Origin: Linnemannia elongata
Taxonomy: Eukaryota > Mortierellomycota > Mortierellomycetes > Mortierellales > Mortierellaceae
DNA: 64,000 nucleotides
NCBI GenBank assembly: GCA_036320915.1
Contig: JAXBDG010000003.1
Location: 2,604,001 to 2,668,000 of the forward strand
Direction: 5' to 3'
Both the position numbers and the translations under genes were made by a program. This document shows positions 1-12,062 of the stretch, piece after piece; the first letter of the stretch is position 1; each line of letters opens with the position of its first letter. The notes under the pieces were generated by a model. It worked only from the letters and a program-made list of their open reading frames with translations. It made no database searches and was not told the origin of the DNA.

Positions 1-609
1 ACGTCTTCCTCTAATCTCTTGATCGCTCTATTTTGCCTGTACTCATTTCCATTGCCAACACTACTGTCGCTAAACACACCCTGACCAAGTCATCCGTGAG
101 TAAGGTCTTGCCTCCCACCACCACTTCCCGAATGCATCCTATCCTTTTTCTTTTCTTATGCCCGTGCCCTCGTGTTGTTCTGTACTTGCTCGCCCCCCTT
201 TTTATTGTTTTCCTGCACAAGAATTCTTACTTTTGCTTCTTTTTGATCTTCTGTCCCATGGGCCCTTAGACCGGGCTTAGTCTCTCGGTTGCAGTTAGAA
301 TTAATGCTATTGTTTTCAGAAACTAAAACACGGAGTGAGAAAAAGAAAGTGAAAGGGGAGATATATATATATAAAAAAAGGGCAACAGCATCATTGTGCT
401 CGTTTTCCTTCATCACCTCTTCTTTTCTCTTCCAGCTACACCTTTCTTTCTTTCTTTCTTTGACTTCCAACCCAAAAAAAACTCCTCCGCAACAGTCGCT
501 CTCTCGCTTTCCAAACACCCTCTCAACGTCTTTTCTTTCTACACACACACCCCCTTCCTTTATCGCCCCCACTCTCTTCTTCCCACTAATATCCCTTCTC
601 AGTCTCAAG
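1..609. other. upstream region without a recognised gene
   Basis: Bases 1-93 could be the tail of an exon (open frame ending at a GTGAGT donor-like site at 94), but nothing identifiable follows. The rest is pyrimidine-rich leader of the secreted peptide gene. No RNA gene was recognised. Confidence 0.4.
370..376 (+). promoter_or_regulatory. TATA-like box upstream of the secreted peptide gene
   Basis: A TATAAAA string lies at the end of a short AT run (359-376), about 240 bp before the start codon at 610. It is followed by a long pyrimidine-rich stretch (400-600) of the kind seen in fungal 5' untranslated regions. The distance fits a promoter with a longish 5' UTR. Assignment is by sequence only. 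Confidence 0.35.
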
Positions 610-903
610 ATGCCCTTCTCTTCAGCACCAAGTCACTTTCTCATCACTCTAACCCTCACCCTACTCCTCCTCATCACCTTCACTACCACCGCAGCCCCCA
701 CACCATCATCATCCCCCTCCTCCTCCTCCTCCGAACCGCTCGCCCGTCGAGAGAATGGAAGGACAGAGACCACCCGAGAATGCTTCGCAAAGTGCAAGGC
801 CAAGAACGAGGAAAGCTACAATACCTGCTTCGGCCTGACCGGCGACTCTGAATGCGAGAGCATCAAACATACCCTCGACAGTGCTTGTGCCCTGCAGTGT
901 TGA
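610..903 (+). CDS. small secreted cysteine-rich protein
   Basis: Single-exon frame of 97 residues. I chose the ATG at 610 because a strong signal peptide follows directly (hydrophobic core around residues 10-28, small residues TTAAP near 28-32). Then come a Ser/Pro-rich linker (about 33-46) and a dibasic ARR site near residue 50 that a Kex2-type protease could cut. The remaining C-terminal ~47 residues hold all six cysteines, spaced Cx3C-x10-C-x8-C-x10-Cx3C, and end on Cys. Known families with this layout are secreted, disulfide-bonded peptides (effector-like, antimicrobial or surface). I do not recognise the specific family. No enzyme motif is present. The frame is open further upstream, but that sequence looks like UTR. 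Confidence 0.7.
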   Translation: MPFSSAPSHFLITLTLTLLLLITFTTTAAPTPSSSPSSSSSEPLARRENGRTETTRECFAKCKAKNEESYNTCFGLTGDSECESIKHTLDSACALQC

Positions 904-1341
904 TTAGGAGATTTAGAGTGAGACGTGCGGTGCTTTTGAAGTAGTGAGTTTCCAACTCTATAGCTCTCCCTGACACGCACTCATAACAGAACAAAAAAGG
1001 GGCGCACGTCCTTCAAGCTTTGCCCCGACAAAATAAAAGGGACAAAACACAATCTTTGTTCAATTGAACAGGCGAAAGATCAATAGTGTGGTCATTGGAG
1101 AGATATATTTTTTTTTATTCTATTAGCAAAACGAAGGGGGAATATGGGGAGTCATCTTTTTGGATTTCAATAAAAGAGTGGGGGGAAGGGGAATGTTCAA
1201 TGCTTGAATGGGGGAAATGGGGAAGGGATAAAGATACATGATGATGGTGGATGATAAATTGAAAAGGAAGAAAAACAGAGTGCAAATGACTTTGGTATGT
1301 GCAAAAAGAAAAGAGAAAGAAAACGAAAACAAACAAGCATC

Positions 1342-3732
1342 TTACAACTCAGCGTGGAACTTGGTGTACGTCTTCAAGGCGTTCTGGAGGACCTTCTTCT
1401 CACCAATGACGCAGAGGGCTCCATAGTAGAGAGTGCCAGTGAGACCAGCCTTGTTCAACAACTCCAAATCTTCCTCAGCAGTGGTCTTGTCAGAGACATC
1501 ATAGGCATCGGCACGGAGACGGATAACCTGGAGAGTGGCCTCGAGGACGTTCTTGCGGACACGACGAGCGGCATCATCGAGGGGCTTGAGCTCGGGCTTG
1601 GGATGCTCCTCATCATCAGAGTCCTCCTCGTCATCGGCAGCGAGGTCCTCCTCAATGGCACGGCGGAGGAAGATGTCGTTGAAGTACTCGGTGGCGGCAT
1701 CGACGCTCTCCTCGACCTTGGCAAACTGCTCCTTCTCCATAAAGAGAACGTTCAACAACATGAGGAGACGGTCATCGATGGAACCATCGTGCATAATCTC
1801 CATGATGTCACGGGGGAAGTCCTCCTCCTCAGCCTCATTGTCAGAGTCCTCATCCTCATCCTCAGACTCCTCAGCCTCAGCCTCACCAGCCTCGACATCC
1901 TTCTTCTCGTGCTTGTGAGCGTGGGCGTGACCGTGGTCGTGGTCGTGGTCATGGTCGCCATCGCAGCAGCCCTCCTCCTCAAGCTCATCCTCATCGTCCT
2001 CACCGATAAAGATATCCTCAGTCTCCAAGAACCACTTGGTGCGCTCCTCGACCAAGGCGGGGTCACCCAAGATCGACTCGGCAGCCTTCTTGACCATCTC
2101 GATCTGGACGGTAACGGTGTCGTGCTCGTTGTCGACCTCGGCGAATCCGTACTTGGAGAGGAAGATCTTGTTGGGGAAGGGGCCGTAGTGACGGGTGATC
2201 TCCTCGCCCTTCTTGACGTCGTCGTCGAGGACAATGTCGCAGGTGTCGTTGATGTCGTCCTCCCAGTCCTCATCATCCTCGTCATCGTCGTCGCCATCGA
2301 CATCATCGGCAGACTCGGCCTTCTTGGCGGCGGTGCGCTTCTTCTTGTCCTCGTCGGCAGCGAGCTCGGGAGCCTCGTCATCCTCATCCTCATCATCCTC
2401 ATCCTCGTCCTCGTCCATGTGCTCGCAGGAGATGGCGCCGCAAACCTCGCAGACCTCCTCGTGGGTCAAGTAGTCCGAGTTGGGCTCCGAGTTGTGGTTG
2501 ACACTATCGAGTAGAAAAAACGCCACAAATGCATGGTCAATCAGAGCTGTTTTTTTGGAATGTGCAATTCAACAACCAAAGGAACAAAAAAGATCGCAGT
2601 AGGTACAAATATGAGGAACTTACAGGTCAGCGAAGGGGACAAGGGCAGAGATGTGGAAGTTGTCGACATCCATGGCGCGGGAGGAGACGTGCGAGGTCAT
2701 GGTCTTGAAGTCCTCGAATGAGAAGAACTTGGCCTTGATCTCGGCGGAAAAGACCTCGGGGTGCTTCTCAAGGAAAGGAACGATAACAGTGTCATAATCC
2801 TCCTGCATGTCCTTCTATTAAAGTTGGAGTTGAAGTGTAGTGGAAGAAGTGTTAGAAAATTGCACTAAGAACAAACGATGATGCGCGTCATGACGCGTTC
2901 TGGAAACCTCGGAAGGATATGGACCGTTTTAGACTGTTCAGATGAATAAGCTCCATGGAAGAGAAGAGAAAAGTGTAATGTCGTGTGGGCCTGTCCCACA
3001 ACGTCATTTGGCAAAACAACAAACATTACCGCGGTCGATAAAAAAAGCAGCAACAAGCAAACAAACATCCACTCCCACAAACAACAAAGGAGATGTGCTC
3101 TCAAAATAAAGGTAAAAAACTGTCCCCCATAACAACAAAACAACAAAACAGTGAAATGACCAGTTCACAACATCAGAATCCGTCTCCTTCAACGTACCAA
3201 GTCAGTCTCGATATCGCCAAAGACCTCGGACTTCTTCAAGAGCTCGCGAGCATCCTCGGACAAATCGGAGGGCATCTGGGGGCGGGACTCGGCCAAGAGA
3301 GCGAGGTAGGCGGACCAAACAGACTCGGCGCCCTTGGAGTACTCGTACATGCAGGCGAGGGTGAGTCCGGCATAGCCCTCAATGTCCTCCTCCTCCAGCA
3401 AGTTGGCGATTCCGGTCGACTCAACCGACAAGACAATCGACTTGGGGACCTGGATGGCTATTTTGGTTGTATAGAGGACATGGTAGGGCGGGAGACGTGG
3501 TTAGGTACAGGCGAGAGGTGTTATCAGGAATAAGACCCAATCAACGAATGATGCATGGTAGCAGTTTAAAAGAAGGAAGGTAAGAAGTACCTTCATAACC
3601 GGCGTCAAGGTTCTTCTTGGCGTAGATGCCGAGACCGTGCTTGCCCTCGCGAACCTCGATGGCGTCCTTGTCCCATTGGATGTTGTTCTCCTCGGCCCAT
3701 GTGAGGAATGCGTTCAAGGTGTGGTGCTTCAT
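1342..3732 (-). CDS. SET-domain protein-lysine N-methyltransferase (Rubisco-LSMT/RKM type)
   Basis: Four exons on the minus strand: 3732-3591, 3457-3198, 2814-2624, 2503-1342. All have GT-AG borders, the phases add up, and the product is 584 residues. The N-terminus carries the start of a SET domain (GKHGLGIYAKKNLDAGY, residues ~30-46), then a middle insert. The AdoMet-binding FADLVNHNSEPN sits at ~194-205 and spans the exon 3/4 junction. The C-terminal SET signature GEEITRHYGPF is followed by NKIFLSKYGF (~308-317). Enzymes of this family methylate lysines in ribosomal proteins, elongation factors or histones (yeast Rkm1-4, fission yeast Set10/Set11, animal SETD6). The substrate cannot be told from sequence. 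Two unusual inserts split the domain: a nearly pure Asp/Glu run (~226-283) and a Cys-Cys plus His/Asp repeat (~376-397). The acidic runs may favour basic ribosomal substrates (inference). Confidence 0.85.
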
Positions 3733-5090
3733 GGTGATTTATGTATGTGTGTCGGGATGAAAAGGAGGGTTGTGGAATGAAAAGAGAAAAGAAGAAAAGA
3801 AAGGAAAAAGAAGGAAGGATGAAGAAGAAGACAGTTCCTTTTATGAGCGACGACGTGAGATGGTGGCGATCAAAGGGAAAAGAAAAAAAGAAAGAAAAAA
3901 AAAACCTTTTTGACCTTTGTTGTTTGTTCGCACCAGTCGAACAGGCTGCCAGGGCTCTCTTTTTTTTTTTTTGTTGTTGTTGTTGTTGTTGTTTGTTGTT
4001 GTAGTTGTTGTTGTTGCTGTTGTTACTTTGTTACTTTTCCCGTCCCCTCTTTTTTTTTTTTTATCCCGCTCTATCAACCTCCCTCTTGATCTTCTTTTAC
4101 TCCCATTGCCATGTGGATTCAATGTCCCGCCTATCCTCGTATCTCCATGTACGTGCACCCCTTACTCACGCCACGCTCATAAAAAAAAAAAATTTCATAC
4201 ACACGCCCTGGATCACCCCAACACCCTCAACCACCCTCGACGCGACAGAAGAAAAAAAAAACCACCGCTCCATCTTGGTTCCATTTCATTATCCGTTCCT
4301 TCATCACTCTCCCTATCCCTCTTCTCACAGACAGTGATTCTCAAGGTTGCATCTCCGCCTTGCACTTTCTTTTTTTCTTCTTCCCTCCCTTCTTGTCCTA
4401 CTCCCTCCAAACGAGACCTGCTGTACAAAGCTCTCGTCATTTGACAAACGAGCTCCTTCTCTCACACACACACACACGTTTGTTGCCACTTCTATTCTTC
4501 CTTTTGACTGAAAAAACCCACAACAAAAATCGATCATAAATCGTCCCTCTCGCGTTCTCTCTCATGAATTTTTGTTCCTCGCTCCCCGATCAAATAAATA
4601 TCTTGAAGAACAAATGCTCGACCAAGAAAGAACAGGATCAAGAAAAAAAAAAAAAAAAAAAAAAAAGACCCCTTGAAAGTCATAAAAACTCACATTCAAA
4701 CGTTGAAGGGCTTACGCCACGTTGTTTTTTGAACCACCACCTTTTCCTTCTCCTGCCATTGTGTCCTTCTGGTATCACTCTTCCTCTCGGACATTGAAAA
4801 AAAAAAGTTTTTCTCTCTTTGCCTTCTTGCCCTTTCGGTTTACGTGAACAAGTTGACGCGTGCATTAAAAAAAAAAAAAAAAAAAAAAAATGGAAACCAT
4901 GAATGACATTTAGCGGTTTTGGAAAACATTTTGTTTGTTTTGTTTGTTGTTTGTTTGTTTGCTTTGTCTATTCGATCTCCTCTTTCTCTTTAGTGTGATC
5001 CTCCCTCTCGATCATAGACTGTCCGCTCTCCTCCTTCATCATCATTACCTTCACACTTCCTCTCCCTCCGACCATGGCTGACCAAATAGT
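3733..5090. other. spacer with homopolymer and GTT repeats
   Basis: The stretch between the SET gene start and the SRP68 stop. It contains a GTT microsatellite (about 3972-4022), poly-A runs at about 4649-4666 and 4866-4890, and a CA run at about 4463-4476. The many short frames are low-complexity and I see no gene. Confidence 0.6.
3972..4022 (+). repeat. GTT trinucleotide microsatellite
   Basis: An imperfect array of about 16 TTG/GTT units, flanked by T11-T13 runs on both sides (about 3960 and 4050). Confidence 0.85.
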
Positions 5091-7773
5091 CTACTTACGG
5101 CCCCAAATGGATCCAAACCATCCACCTCCCGAAGACTCGCTCTGGGCAGCCTTGGGACGACCAGCCCTCGCAGCTAAAGCATCGTGGTTATAATCCATAT
5201 GGTTGAATGCAATGTCAAAGAACAATGGCTTAGCGGGAATAGGCTGCAGTGCTGGAGGAAAGTCAACCAGATGAGGCACCGTTGGGTTGGCCTTTGAAGT
5301 AATCGATGTTGGGTAAGAATCCAACCGCTTGATCAACGCAGGCTTCACAAAAGAAAAGGAGAAAATGTAAAAAAGAGGTCGTGTTAGTCCGAAGAGCACA
5401 TTGATTTTCAAACACAGATTTGGGTCAACACGAAATCAGGGTTCTCTTTCCGACATGTGCTCATTCACTCTCTCCCTCTCCCTCCACTTCCCCCTCCGCC
5501 TCTCACTGACCTACTTTCTCGCCTCTTATACCCACACACTACATGACATAAACAAACAGATCTTACCTCGTCCAATGACTTCTCGTCCAGACTCATCGAC
5601 AACAACTTGTCCTCAATACCGTCTCCGCTCTCCTGTCCATTCTCGAGATACCAGGCCGCATGCACCTGGCATTTCCGTCCACGAATCTTGCTCTCAATCT
5701 CCTGCAGCTCATTCTCAGTCACGCTGAAGGAGTCGGCACTGGCACCGTGCGACGATGCTGATGACCGTCCAAGTCCGCTGCGGATCTGTGTAGCATACGA
5801 CTGTGCACGGTCAAACAGCGCAATGGCTTCCACATGACGCGACAACTTGGAGTATGCTGTTGCTGTGAAGAAACATCTCCAGGCCTTGTAATACAACAAC
5901 TTGCTCTCGACTTCTGAAGCCAGAATCGTGTCGGCAGCAACACCAGGAAGCTCCTGAATCGCCGTTAAATTCTACCACAGGCGTTATAAACAGAACGACG
6001 AAATCAGTTAATATCAATAACCATATTAAAAATATCCACTCCGCAAAGTTGCCGACTTAATCGATTAATGTACCTGAACAACATTGTCGTAAGCTTTGAC
6101 GAGATTCTGGTAATGCACATCCTCGTTTCTGTCTGTGGTTGCCTCATCTCCCTCCAGCTTGTTGTAGATATCCTTGGCGAGAAGCAAGTTGCGGTCGATG
6201 GCAGTACGGAGGCTGGAGTAGCTGATATATGTTGCAATCATGTTCAAGTCTGCAGTGTTCTGCTCCGACTTTGACGACTTGACCTTTGCTGCCGCAACCT
6301 ATAATTTCATGGAAAAGAAATACAGCGCGTGAGATCTCAGGGAAACTATCTTGGCAATGGGACTGAACTGCAATGATTTGATCCGCACGCATTGAGATCC
6401 TGGTACGTACAGCATCCTCCTTGAGAGCCTTCTTGACATGCTTCTCGACCTCGGCATAAGCCTGCAAGACCTTGTCAAACTGCTCCAGCTTGGCCTCTGA
6501 GGCGGCTCCCTGCAAGTTGCTCAACTCGGCAGCTGTCTCCTGAGCAGCCAAGATGGCAGTGGCCAACTTGGGGTTCTTCAAGGGCAAGACCTTAGATCTC
6601 CACTGAATCGATTCCAGATCCTGTGCCTTCTCCTGACGGGTCTGTGCAATCAGGTGCTCGATCTCGCGCATCAGAACGTCTGATCCAGATCCCTTGTTGG
6701 CAGCAGACATTTTGACGAGCTCCTCAACATTGATAACACCATCCTTGGCCAAACGCAGACGGTATCCACAGAAACGAATGTTGGGGTCGATCTCATCCAT
6801 GGCAGCGTGGCACAATGCCTCCTGATGCGAAGTTCCAGCCAACGACAGTTTATCGTAGATAGCACTAATGAAGACAAATATCATTGGACAAAGTGTCAAA
6901 ATCGGTCAATTCTGATCCACAGCTCTCCCTTGCCTTGAATACCAACATACTAATTCCAATGATGATGTCCATCAGTGATTCCTTACCGAGCAGCTGAAAA
7001 CTTCTCCAAGGCGCCCTGCCACTGCTGAGCCTCAAAGAGGACGTATCCTGACATCAATGCAGAGTAGGCCTGAGCGTCGAGCGTCGATCGGACATCGACC
7101 TTGCCAGCCTTTGTCGAGCAGAGAGCCTCCAGTTCTCCGGCGGTCTTGGCAGCCTTCTTCAATCGGTTCATATAATGTTGCTGCTTACGGGTGTCGTCCA
7201 ATGCCACCGACAATGCCTTGATCTCCATGGCGTATCCCCAGGCACGCTCAGCCTGGAACAGCATCAAGTGCAAGTACCTAATTTTCACAGATCGCGTCAG
7301 AGGTGACATTTTTTCGATTAGTTTTCCAGTTGCAATAAATATCGTGCAGTGTTGCGACCAAAGAAAATCGATCGATCGATCCTGATGTGCAGATATGGAT
7401 ACTAAGAGGAAGTCATACTTTTCATCGGTGATAGTCTCGGCGGTGATGGGGCGGGAGGCAAAGGACTTGTCCTTTCCATGAGTGAATCCGAGGGTTTTTC
7501 TGATCCGGTGAAGTCTTTGGGTGCAGTGGTGTCTATAACGTCCATATTCCTGACGACGCAGTCCGTATGAGTTTCTAGCCTCGCTCGTCAACGACAGAAC
7601 TAGATGGAGGATAGAGGGTGGAGGAGGAGCGGACGATGATGAGTAACTTTAAGTTGGTCGGTCCAGGTTTGGTATGAAAACAAAGTGTCAGAGTGTCCGT
7701 GAGATACCCGAGTGGACGTACTGTCGAGAGTGTAAGGTGCACCCTTGGTGGCGCTTGACTGATCCACTTGCAT
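5091..7773 (-). CDS. SRP68: signal recognition particle subunit SRP68
   Basis: Seven exons on the minus strand: 7773-7722, 7599-7419, 7277-6987, 6864-6411, 6298-6074, 5971-5567, 5342-5091. All junctions are GT-AG with matching phases, giving 619 residues, close to the usual ~600-630 of SRP68. The N-terminal RNA-binding part shows the arginine-rich YRHHCTQRLHRIRKTLGF. A TPR-like helical body follows (ERAWGYAMEIK, then ALFDRAQSYATQIR). The C-terminus has the family-typical PPALQPIPAKPLFFDIAFNH, followed by a Gly/Trp tail. SRP68 pairs with SRP72 and binds SRP RNA, serving co-translational targeting to the ER. The first exon is only 52 bp, and its start is inferred from splice phase and resemblance to the family. 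It is divergent from the V-ATPase gene, with ~300 bp between starts. Confidence 0.92.
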
Positions 7774-8074
7774 TATATTTGTTCGACGTGACCTATAAAA
7801 AAGATGTCGAAGTAAGAACGATGATGCAGGGATTAACCTTCAGGTCAGTCTCCTCTGTCTTCTTTAAGGTGTGCTTATTGTTGAGTATTGCTTTGCTCCT
7901 TGGTTGTGTCCTCTGGCTGCTGCTGCTTCTGTGTGTGTACCTTTTGGGTGAGTGTCGATGTGAGAGAATAAAAAAGACGCGAGTGAGTGTGGATGATGAA
8001 AGAACTCTTCTCTCTTGCTCTCAACTTTTCGTTGGTTGAACGTTCCTTGGAGTCCCCACCCCAGATCGAAAAAA

Positions 8075-8861
8075 ATGACATTCAGGTAGGCTGAATCATC
8101 GCACCTACTATCAGAACACTTATTGAATTGGATCGTGGCACTGAAAGAAGCATGCAAGTGTGCGATCAGTAGAATTGGGCAGGGAAAGTCGACCGTGCCA
8201 AAGATAGCTTAGGACCGGCAGCGGTTATTACCCTCTCCCTCTTGGCATCGTTCATCTTCATCGCTTCCACTCCCCCGTCATCATCCCCCTCGCTTTTTTT
8301 TACTCCTTACACCCTTCCCCCCCTTTCTCCTCCCTCTTTCCTGCCCCCCCTTGCTTCCTCTCCTCCACAAGAGGAGTTGAACTTCACGTCCCCTTCCCTC
8401 CGTTAACCTACAACTCGCTTTCCACCATTCAACGCATCACCAACCTCTTCCAGCACTCAGGCGGTGAATATGTCGCCCTTGACTCGCTCCAGCGCAAGCA
8501 AAGCACCTCCAGCCAATCGCCGGTAGACGACCTCGCCTCTTCCACCTCGGCCTCTGCTTCCGCTGGCGCCGGTGCTCTTACCCCTGGAATACTCACTAGC
8601 CGTCTGAGGAGCCCCTCTCGCAACCAAAGCAACAACAACAGTACATATTCCAACCTCAACAACAACAACAATGACAACCATACCGACGATTCCGATCCCA
8701 ACCCATTCATCCTTGTCGACCATCCTGCTGCCTATTCCGCCCCTGACTTTCCATCTTCCTCATCTTCTGCAAACAATCGTCAAAGACGATTCGATCCCTT
8801 TGAACACCAGGAAGACATCCGACAACTCTACCGCAACACAACCCTCAATCGACCTCGCAGC
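8075..8861 (+). CDS. probable N-terminal extension of V-ATPase subunit a (spliced)
   Basis: The frame of the V-ATPase a-subunit start at 8862 stays open upstream to 8208 but contains no ATG. A long pyrimidine tract ends in CACAAG at 8371, a good acceptor. A donor GTAGGC at 8086 lies 11 bases after an ATG at 8075. Joining 8075-8085 to 8372 keeps the reading frame and adds 167 residues before the usual first Met. The added part begins GVELHVPFPPLTYNSL, contains Ser/Asn-rich disordered sequence and ends in an Arg-rich segment (RPRSMTEST). Codon use looks coding rather than UTR-like. Family members normally begin at the Met at 8862, so this could be an alternative isoform or only UTR. A cDNA would settle it. 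Confidence 0.5.
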
Positions 8862-11800
8862 ATGACCGAATCTACCCTCTTCCGCTCGGAGGAAATGTCG
8901 CTCATTCAGCTGTACATTTCTGCCGAAGTTGCTCAGCCCACCGTAGCTGAGCTGGGAGAGCTTGGTCTTGTCCAGTTTCGCGACGTATGTTACCACTTTT
9001 TTGTCACACCTTGCAGGTTGTCGCTTTGGCCTCGCGTGTCCTCTTTTCACTGGCTAATGCTGTTTTTCTGTTTGAATGGTTCTACAATAGCTCAACCCTG
9101 ATGTGAACGCCTTCCAGCGTGCCTTCGTGAATGAGATTCGACGCTTCGACGAGATGGAGCGTCAACTCCGTAAGTGGTCCCCCCCCTTCTTTTTGTGTGA
9201 ATTAGAATAGGTCAATGGAATTGCCTGGCGATCGGATTGAATGCCAGACTGGAGATATACTTGTTCTTTTGGCACTGACCTACCCATTCTACCGGTCGTC
9301 TTGCAATTAGGTTTCTTTACAACGCAAATTGAAAAGGTTGGCATTCATGTCCGCCCCTCGATGCCCTCTTCACACCTGTCCCGCACTCGCTCACGCCAGG
9401 AACTGGATGACCTAGAGGCGCGTATATCTGAACACGAGAACCGCTTGCTCCAGATGAATAACTCGCACGAAACCATGCAGCGTCGGTACCTTGAACTAAC
9501 CGAGCTCAAGCATGTACTCCGCGAGACGTCCGACTTTTTCCAAGAGGTAATAGATCCTGCTCTGAAATTGAACCGTGACAAAATCAAAAATTGCATTACT
9601 CCCATCCGATAGCTTACTCAACCGTCACGGACCCTACTCTTCCTTACTATTCAACCTTAGGCCTCCTCCCACCAAGAGGACATCCGCCACTCGTTTGATG
9701 AACCAGAGGCACCCTTGTTGGACCGCGATCTGGAAACTGGAAGCGCAGGAAACCAGAACGTCGGAATGAACCTGGGCAATGTCACTGGTGTGATCCCTCG
9801 CAGCAAGATGCAGACCTTTGAACGCATCCTCTGGAGATCACTCCGCGGCAACTTGTACATGAACACCGCAGTGATAGACGAGCCCGTGATCGATCCCTCG
9901 ACAGACACCGTCATCGAGAAGAACGTCTTTATTATCTTTGCCCATGGACGCGAGATCATGGCCAAGATCAAAAAGATTGCAGAGTCTCTCGGCGCGACCC
10001 TCTACCCAATCGATTCAGACCCCGAGCGCCGGAGGGATGCTCTGCATGAAGTGGAGCGCCACATTGACGAGTTCAACTCTGTCCTTATCAACACCACACA
10101 AACGCGTCGCCTGGAGCTCACCAGGATCGCGGAGAACTTGACGTCGTGGATGACGATTGTCAAGAAGGAGAAGGCGACCTACCACACCATGAACCACTTC
10201 AACTATGACATCAACCGCAAGTGTCTGATTGCAGAGGGATGGTGCCCGACCAACGAGATCAACACTATTCAGGCAGCTCTTCGGGAAGTCACCCAGCGGT
10301 CTGGATCTATGGTCCCTTCGATCTTAAACGAATTGAAGACACATAAGGAGCCTCCCACCTACCACAAGACCAACAAGTTTACATCTGGTTTCCAGGGCAT
10401 CGTCGATGCCTATGGTATGGCCAAGTATCGTGAGGTCAACCCTGGTCTCTTTACCATCATTTCATTCCCCTTCTTGTTCGCCGTCATGTTTGGTGACGTT
10501 GGTCACGGTATCCTGGTTCTTCTCGCCGGATTGTATCTTTGTCTCAACGAACGCAAGCTCGCCAGTGTCGACGGTGAGGTAAGCACATACCAGCCTTAAC
10601 ACTGAGCTGTAATTGGTAGCGAAATGGATAATACTTATGTTTGCTAACGTGAACGCCACTTGCTTGCGATGATAGATGTTCCAAATGGTGTTTGGGGGTC
10701 GATACATTGTGTTGCTGATGGGAGCGTTCTCGGTCTTTACAGGAATGATGTACAACGACATCTTTTCGCGCGCGTTGCCCTGGTTCACGTCCGGTTGGCA
10801 CTTTAACGTTCCTGAAGACTATGACGGCAAGACAGTGTTGGTTGCCGAGCCCACTGGTCACATCTACCCCTTTGGAATCGATTATGCATGGCATGGAACG
10901 GAAAACTATCTGCTGTTCACAAACTCGTACAAGATGAAGATGTCTGTTATCCTTGGAGTCATCCACATGTCATTCGGTATTTGCATGGTCTTCTTTAACG
11001 CCAAGTTCTACCGCAAGCCCATTGACGTGATTGGAGGATTTATCCCCCAGATGTTGTTCATGCAGTCATTGTTTGGATACTTGGTCCTTATGATCGTCTA
11101 CAAGTGGACGGTTGACTGGTTCGAAACTGACGCTGCTGGCCACGCCATCCGCAACTCGCCCCCTAGTTTGCTCAATACCATGATTTACATGTTCTTGAGC
11201 CCCGGATCTGTCAACGAAGCCGACAAACTGTACCGTGGACAGGTATGTCTTCTGGATATTAGGAGGGAATGTTTCTGTTTATCCTTCTTTTTTGTTTGTA
11301 CTGCAGAGTTCTAACAATAAGTTTCCTTTATGATCCCACAAATAGGGATTTATTCAAGGATTTCTGGTGTTGCTCGCTTTCGTTTGCATCCCATGGATGC
11401 TGTTCCTCAAGCCCTACTATCTCAAGTACGAACACGGAAAGGCTCGCGCAATGGGATACCACCAACCCTCAGAACACAATGTCCGCGTCAGTACCGACAG
11501 CGATCACACTGACGACGCCGGAGGAGCAGTTGTGGCAGAGGACCACGGGGAGTCTTCAGAGCACGAGTTTGAGTTCTCGGAAGAACTGATTCACCAGGTC
11601 ATTCACACGATTGATTTCTGCTTGGGCTGTATTTCCAATACGGCGTCATATCTGCGTCTGTGGGCACTGTCGTTGGCCCATGCACAGCTATCGGAGGTGT
11701 TGTGGAGCATGACGTTGGGGATGGCGTGGGGCTTTACGGGCGCGGTGGGGGCGTTCATGACGATTGTGATGTTTACTATGTGGTTCTCGTTGACGATCTT

Positions 11801-12062
11801 TATTCTTGTCGGCATGGAGGGTCTCTCTGCCTTCTTGCACGCCCTCCGTCTCCACTGGGTTGAGTTCAACAACAAATTCTACATCGTAAGGCAGCCTTGT
11901 GTTTGTCTTTTGTTTGTTGCGTTCACTGTGTGAGTGGTTTGTGTTACTGTTGTTGGTCACTAACATATTTTTTTTTTCGTGTGCTTGCTGTGTGAATAGG
12001 GCACTGGATATGCGTTTGAGCCATTCTCGTTTGCAACGATGTTGGCCGAGAAAGATCCCTAA
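8862..12062 (+). CDS. VPH1: vacuolar H+-ATPase V0 subunit a
   Basis: Seven exons from the conserved start: 8862-8984, 9091-9169, 9311-9546, 9661-10578, 10676-11242, 11346-11885, 12000-12062. Phases are consistent and the product is 841 residues, the normal Vph1 length. The cytosolic half begins SEEMSLIQLYISAEVAQPTV and EIRRFDEMERQLRFF, with coiled coils around 80-150. The membrane half starts at FLFAVMFGDVGHGI and carries ASYLRLWALSLAHAQLSEVL near the C-terminus, including the Arg essential for proton translocation. The gene ends FEPFSFATMLAEKDP. The protein couples the V1 motor to proton flow through V0 in vacuole, Golgi or endosome membranes. Whether it corresponds to Vph1 or the Golgi isoform Stv1 cannot be decided here. 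It may be longer at the N-terminus (separate entry, 8075-8861). Confidence 0.95.

Noticed and set aside
1297..2514. 405-codon plus-strand open frame opposite the SET gene
   Set aside because: It is the antisense shadow of exon 4. The acidic GAN/GAC codons of the real gene read as Leu/Val/Ile-rich nonsense on the other strand.
3917..4444. 175-codon frame in the GTT/T-run spacer
   Set aside because: Translation of microsatellite and T-runs (Leu/Val/Phe runs).
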